The position numbers and the translations under genes are program-made. 7,603 bases of DNA from an uncultured Rheinheimera sp. (GTDB lineage Bacteria; Pseudomonadota; Gammaproteobacteria; Enterobacterales; Alteromonadaceae): NCBI GenBank assembly GCA_943913835.1, contig CALTZU010000157.1, positions 1-7,603 on the forward strand, written 5' to 3'. The notes under the pieces were generated by a model that had not been told where the DNA came from, did not search any database, and was given only the letters and a program-made list of their open reading frames with translations. Below, piece by piece: positions 5,149-7,603 of this stretch; within the stretch, counting starts at the first letter, position 1; the number at the start of each line of letters is the position of its first letter.

Positions 5149-5375
5149 ACATTGTGCAAGGCTGCAAAATGTTCCGAGCAGCGGGCAGAGCCGTTGGTGT
5201 TCACCCGGGCTTTGCCAAACTGTTGGCAATGCTTTTGCCGGTCTCGACCTAACAAACCATCGTCGCTTCGCTCCAATATTAAAACAACGGCAGGATAGCC
5301 GTTTTTCACAGCTTCAGCTGCCAAAGGCGAGCATCATGGAGGATGTGAGTGAACATAGTTTGCCGACGATTCTTT
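5149..5375. other. Unassigned intergenic stretch, possibly relic or repeat DNA
   Basis: There is no gene I can support here. A 63-codon minus-strand frame (5133-5324, TTG start, no ribosome-binding site) reads protein-like (LLGRDRQKHCQQFGKARV, CSEHFAALHNVKSC) but overlaps the terminator, and I recognise no family. Small perfect hairpins occur: GCCAA-ACTG-TTGGC (5214-5227), and AACGGC-AGGATA-GCCGTT with a short T run (5286-5306), which could be a back-up terminator on the plus strand. The stretch directly abuts the inverted-repeat element at 5376. Confidence 0.4.
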
Positions 5376-5560
5376 GATACCATTCGTACTTGAAGCCGCA
5401 GCTTTGTTGGCTGCGTGCCTCTGCCCAGTCCATTTATTTCAGCGGATTAACTTTGGTCTCTGGCGTACATAAGCCTCAACCCACAAACAGATAGAACTAC
5501 TATGCTGCCGGGGTCTCCAACGCTTGTCGTCGCGCTGCAATATCCATTACTTTGGGCATA
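5376..5560. repeat. Degenerate palindromic (MITE-like) intergenic element, 185 bp
   Basis: The two ends are imperfect inverted repeats. The left end reads GATACCATTCGTACTTGAAG... from 5376. The reverse complement of the right end reads TATGCCCAAAGTAATGGATA... from 5560. They match at 15 of the first 27 positions without gaps, including GCAGC at the same offset. A 6-bp hairpin CGCAGC-TTTGTTG-GCTGCG lies inside the left arm (5397-5415) and ATAG-AACTA-CTAT near the right. From memory, the left arm and the ACTATGCTGCCGGGG segment resemble abundant palindromic repeats in Shewanella, Vibrio and related genera. The middle (about 5430-5480) does not fit that pattern and may be an insertion. It lies between convergent genes and encodes nothing visible. 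Confidence 0.55.
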
Positions 5561-5576
5561 ATGATAATCGAGTTTT

Positions 5577-6803
5577 CTACAACGCCTTTCGTGGTGGCAA
5601 AGCCACATTGGCAAAAATAAATCCCGCTACGAGTGACATAAAAATCAGAAAGGTTTGCTGACCTAGCTGCTCAGTAGCAACCATCTGCTGGCCCGAAACA
5701 AATGCATTTAATCCTATGTAAGTCTTACTCCCGGGAACCAGCACTATCATGCCCTGCAGGGACACTATGCTACCTGGTGCATTCATCAGTCTGTTAAATA
5801 AATTACCATATAAACCGACAGCAAAAGCACCGACAAAAGCACCTAAGGCTAAACCAAGATAATAAGCTCCCCACAAGCTGGCTGCATAAGCAATAAAGCC
5901 GGATAATAGCCCCCACAAAGCGTGCCGTAACCTTGCTTTGAATACCACGACCAGGCTGCCGCACAAAATAGCCACAGCCAGCCAACTGGTCCACTGAGGC
6001 ACAGAAGGAGCTAGTTGCGGTGGGATTTGACCAAACAAAACCTGACCTAAAACCACTCCTAAAAAGGCACCAAAATATAATTTAAATAGCAGCATTACCG
6101 CGTCCATCACCCTGGCAGTGCCCGAGACCAAATGGCGGGCGGCCAGCTCAGCTAGCCCTAGTGTTAGGGCTAAACCCGGAATAAATACAATAATGGCGGA
6201 TAATACGACTAAAGGTACATTGATCATGGGATCAATATAAACGGCCACTGCAGTAGCCAGCAAAGCTGAGACCAAAGCGACCAAAGGTTCAAGCATATGA
6301 GCCACCCGGCGCGATTTCACCGACCAGAGTACAAACAAATAGACGATAAGGCTCAGTACAGTAGCCCAAAATACATCGTGCCAACTAGCGCGCATTAACA
6401 TGGCAAAAGCTCCACCTGCAGCTCCAAAAGCTGCAAAAGTCGCCCAGCGCGAATAAGGATTAGGGGCAGCCTCTATTTGATCGAGGCGCTGATTTACATC
6501 CTGTAACGTCAGTTTGCTGCTGGCAAGCGCATCCACCAACTCATCTGTGTAGGATAGAGCTCCAAGGTCTAACTCACCTGGTATCACCCGGGAAATATGA
6601 GTGTACTCATTATCATCACCAGGGATCCAGAGTACAAAAGTCAGTACAGTAGGAGTGATAGCAAATGAACCACCTATCTGCAGCAGTTTGGCCACTTCCT
6701 GTAAATGCGCTTCCAAACGGTACGCAGGGGTACCGAACTTGTGTAGCATTTTGCCAAGTTTGACGATAAATCGACGCTTTTCAATAAAACTAGAGGAGTC
6801 CAA
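5577..6803 (-). CDS. ThrE-family threonine/serine exporter
   Basis: This integral inner-membrane protein has the one-piece ThrE architecture, whose founding member exports threonine and serine by proton exchange. Numbering from the longest frame (GTG 6830, 417 aa), residues 17-125 are the cytoplasmic N-terminal part (KRRFIVKLGKMLHKFGTPAYRLE). About ten hydrophobic segments follow from residue 129 to 410. The family signatures IPGLALTLGLAELAARHLVSGTARVMDA (217-244) and VLVPGSKTYIGLNAFVSG (363-380) are present in the two halves. The start is uncertain. GTG 6830 has no ribosome-binding site, while TTG 6803 has AAGGA seven bases upstream and removes only nine residues, so I prefer 6803. The 99-base gap to the DnaJ-related gene upstream, which may hold weak promoter elements, leaves it open whether they are co-transcribed. 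The substrate is inferred from the family. Confidence 0.92.
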   Translation of the reverse strand: MDSSSFIEKRRFIVKLGKMLHKFGTPAYRLEAHLQEVAKLLQIGGSFAITPTVLTFVLWIPGDDNEYTHISRVIPGELDLGALSYTDELVDALASSKLTLQDVNQRLDQIEAAPNPYSRWATFAAFGAAGGAFAMLMRASWHDVFWATVLSLIVYLFVLWSVKSRRVAHMLEPLVALVSALLATAVAVYIDPMINVPLVVLSAIIVFIPGLALTLGLAELAARHLVSGTARVMDAVMLLFKLYFGAFLGVVLGQVLFGQIPPQLAPSVPQWTSWLAVAILCGSLVVVFKARLRHALWGLLSGFIAYAASLWGAYYLGLALGAFVGAFAVGLYGNLFNRLMNAPGSIVSLQGMIVLVPGSKTYIGLNAFVSGQQMVATEQLGQQTFLIFMSLVAGFIFANVALPPRKAL

Positions 6804-6810
6804 AGCAGTA

Positions 6811-6815
6811 TCCTT
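6811..6815 (-). promoter_or_regulatory. Ribosome-binding site suggesting a TTG start for the ThrE-type gene
   Basis: AAGGA on the minus strand is followed by seven bases and TTG 6803. A TACAAT hexamer at 6845-6840 would start RNA near 6833, which also fits a start at 6803 better than at GTG 6830, although no good -35 accompanies it. Confidence 0.45.
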
Positions 6816-6929
6816 GTCGCGTTGCAACACAATAGAAGTATTGTAGTGGGCTTTCTAAGCGAAGGATAGATAAGGATATAGCTAAGTGATTGATAAAGGC
6901 CAAGTTAGTCCGCTTTTAATGCTTCAGGA

Positions 6930-7532
6930 CTAGGACGATAACTCTGCCAGCAACCACTGATATTCCTGCTGTAACAACTGAAAAGCCGCGGCGTCGCCGC
7001 CTTTATCAGGATGTAATTTTAGCGCCTGCTGCCGATAATTTTTTTTGAGCTGCGCCACAGAATAGGGCTGCGTTAACTGCCACTTCTGCTGCAAAGCACC
7101 AGAATCCAATGCTTTGTTTTGTTGATACAACTCCAGCTTTTTCCAGAACTCACTTAACAAAGCATGCAATTTATCATCCGTCATAGCCCGCATATTCTGC
7201 CAATCCAGATAATAAGCAGCTTTATCTTGCTGCTCCTGCCATAAGGTCACCGCATTGTCAGGTAAAGATGTAACGGTATAAACCATTACTTTGGCATAGC
7301 CTATATGCAACAAAGCCACCTGCTCTTGCTGCCACTGCGCCTGCAATACAAACAAATGATGATATAGAATGAAATGTTGCTGGAACAATAAAGAATCAAC
7401 AGCGAGACTGCGTGGTTCTGGAAAAAAGACTTTTAATTGATGCAGCAATTCCTGCTCGCTGATCTCACCTTGTCTGGACAACAGGAAAGCTTCGAGTGCA
7501 GTTACTAAATCATCTTGCAGTTCGGTGTGCAT
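6930..7532 (-). CDS. DnaJ-related protein with C-terminal J domain
   Basis: The 200-residue protein has a J domain at its C-terminus (about 150-198) rather than at the N-terminus. It contains YSVAQLKKNYRQQALKLHPDKGGD with the invariant HPD at 174-176, which stimulates the ATPase of a DnaK-type Hsp70. Residues 5-135 form a hydrophobic and Gln-rich domain (LVTALEAFLLSRQGEISEQELLHQL, LFQQHFILYHHLFVLQ) that matches my memory of the 'DnaJ-related' N-terminal domain found in Shewanella and Vibrio. There is no Gly/Phe region, zinc finger or membrane anchor, so it is a specialised cytoplasmic co-chaperone of class III type. The client is unknown; the N-terminal domain presumably recruits it. ATG 7532 is the natural start, with only a weak GAAG upstream. 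A promoter at 7539-7567 would place the RNA start at about the ATG. Confidence 0.9.
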   Translation of the reverse strand: MHTELQDDLVTALEAFLLSRQGEISEQELLHQLKVFFPEPRSLAVDSLLFQQHFILYHHLFVLQAQWQQEQVALLHIGYAKVMVYTVTSLPDNAVTLWQEQQDKAAYYLDWQNMRAMTDDKLHALLSEFWKKLELYQQNKALDSGALQQKWQLTQPYSVAQLKKNYRQQALKLHPDKGGDAAAFQLLQQEYQWLLAELSS

Positions 7533-7538
7533 GCTTCA

Positions 7539-7567
7539 ATTACACACCAAAAAATTGTCAGGATCAA
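7539..7567 (-). promoter_or_regulatory. Candidate promoter of the DnaJ-related gene
   Basis: On the minus strand TTGATC (7567-7562), a 17-base spacer and TGTAAT (7544-7539) match the consensus at four and five of six positions. The predicted RNA start falls at about 7532, which is the A of the start codon. Confidence 0.45.
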
Positions 7568-7572
7568 TTTTT
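7550..7572. repeat. Perfect AT-rich inverted repeat
   Basis: AAAAATTG (7550-7557) and CAATTTTT (7565-7572) are perfect 8-bp arms around TCAGGAT. It overlaps the candidate promoter of the DnaJ-related gene. It could be a binding site for a regulator, or a weak terminator on the plus strand, where T residues end the stem. Confidence 0.4.
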
Positions 7573-7574
7573 AA

Positions 7575-7599
7575 CAATGCGAAGCATTGGCCCGAAGGG
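7575..7599. repeat. Tandem GAA-loop mini-hairpins at the right edge
   Basis: CAATGC-GAA-GCATTG (7575-7589) is followed by CCC-GAA-GGG (7591-7599), two perfect small hairpins with the same GAA loop. Such runs resemble interspersed repeats I recall from Shewanella-like genomes. The unit is cut off by the window edge. Confidence 0.35.
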
Positions 7600-7603
7600 T
7601 GAG

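Noticed and set aside
5577..6830. ThrE-type gene as a broken or fused protein
   Set aside because: Both halves and both signature motifs are present in one uninterrupted frame of normal length.
6601..6846. 81-codon plus-strand frame opposite the 5' end of the ThrE-type gene
   Set aside because: It is antisense to conserved coding sequence and has no recognisable features.

Overview
The window looks like a chromosomal segment of a gammaproteobacterium of the Alteromonadales / Rheinheimera type. The evidence is an aroF-tyrA operon with a TyrR-type operator, an MtgA close to the enterobacterial enzyme, a DUF3135-type small protein, a ThrE-family exporter, a 'DnaJ-related' protein and a palindromic repeat of the kind I recall from Shewanella, Vibrio and relatives. 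The genus is an inference from gene content; there is no rRNA or other marker to fix it. It is mostly core genome. I see no phage, plasmid, IS transposase, CRISPR array or tRNA.

Layout. Positions 1-365 carry no convincing gene but end in a very strong plus-strand intrinsic terminator (303-331), preceded by nested inverted repeats; this may be a small RNA or the 3' end of a transcript entering from the left. A small unrecognised minus-strand gene follows (366-572). Between it and mtgA is a triple 11-bp-period repeat resembling a Pho box (672-700). Then, all on the minus strand, come mtgA (710-1405, possibly from 1465), tyrA (1522-2667) and aroF (2677-3747). aroF and tyrA form one operon: a good sigma70-type promoter lies at 3867-3895, a near-perfect TyrR box at 3819-3836, and a G/U-tolerant hairpin terminator at 1464-1496 sits just before mtgA. 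AroF makes DAHP at the entry of the shikimate pathway, and TyrA turns chorismate into prephenate and then 4-hydroxyphenylpyruvate, so the operon controls tyrosine synthesis at its first and last committed steps.

Divergently, on the plus strand, lie a DUF3135-like gene (4104-4454) and a response regulator with an excisionase/MerR-like DNA-binding domain at its N-terminus and a receiver domain at its C-terminus (4558-5136). No histidine kinase is in the window. The regulator ends in a terminator that spans its own stop codon. The 440-bp gap that follows (5137-5576) holds an unassignable stretch and a degenerate 185-bp inverted-repeat element (5376-5560). The minus strand then carries a ThrE-type threonine/serine exporter (5577-6803) and a DnaJ-related J-domain protein (6930-7532). 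The right edge has a perfect AT-rich hairpin and two small GAA-loop hairpins that look like the start of an interspersed repeat.

Nothing here is clearly a new multi-gene system. The items most worth a second look are the structured terminator-bearing RNA candidate at the left edge, the Pho-box-like array, the orphan HTH-receiver regulator next to a DUF3135 gene, and the mtgA start that collides with the operon terminator.
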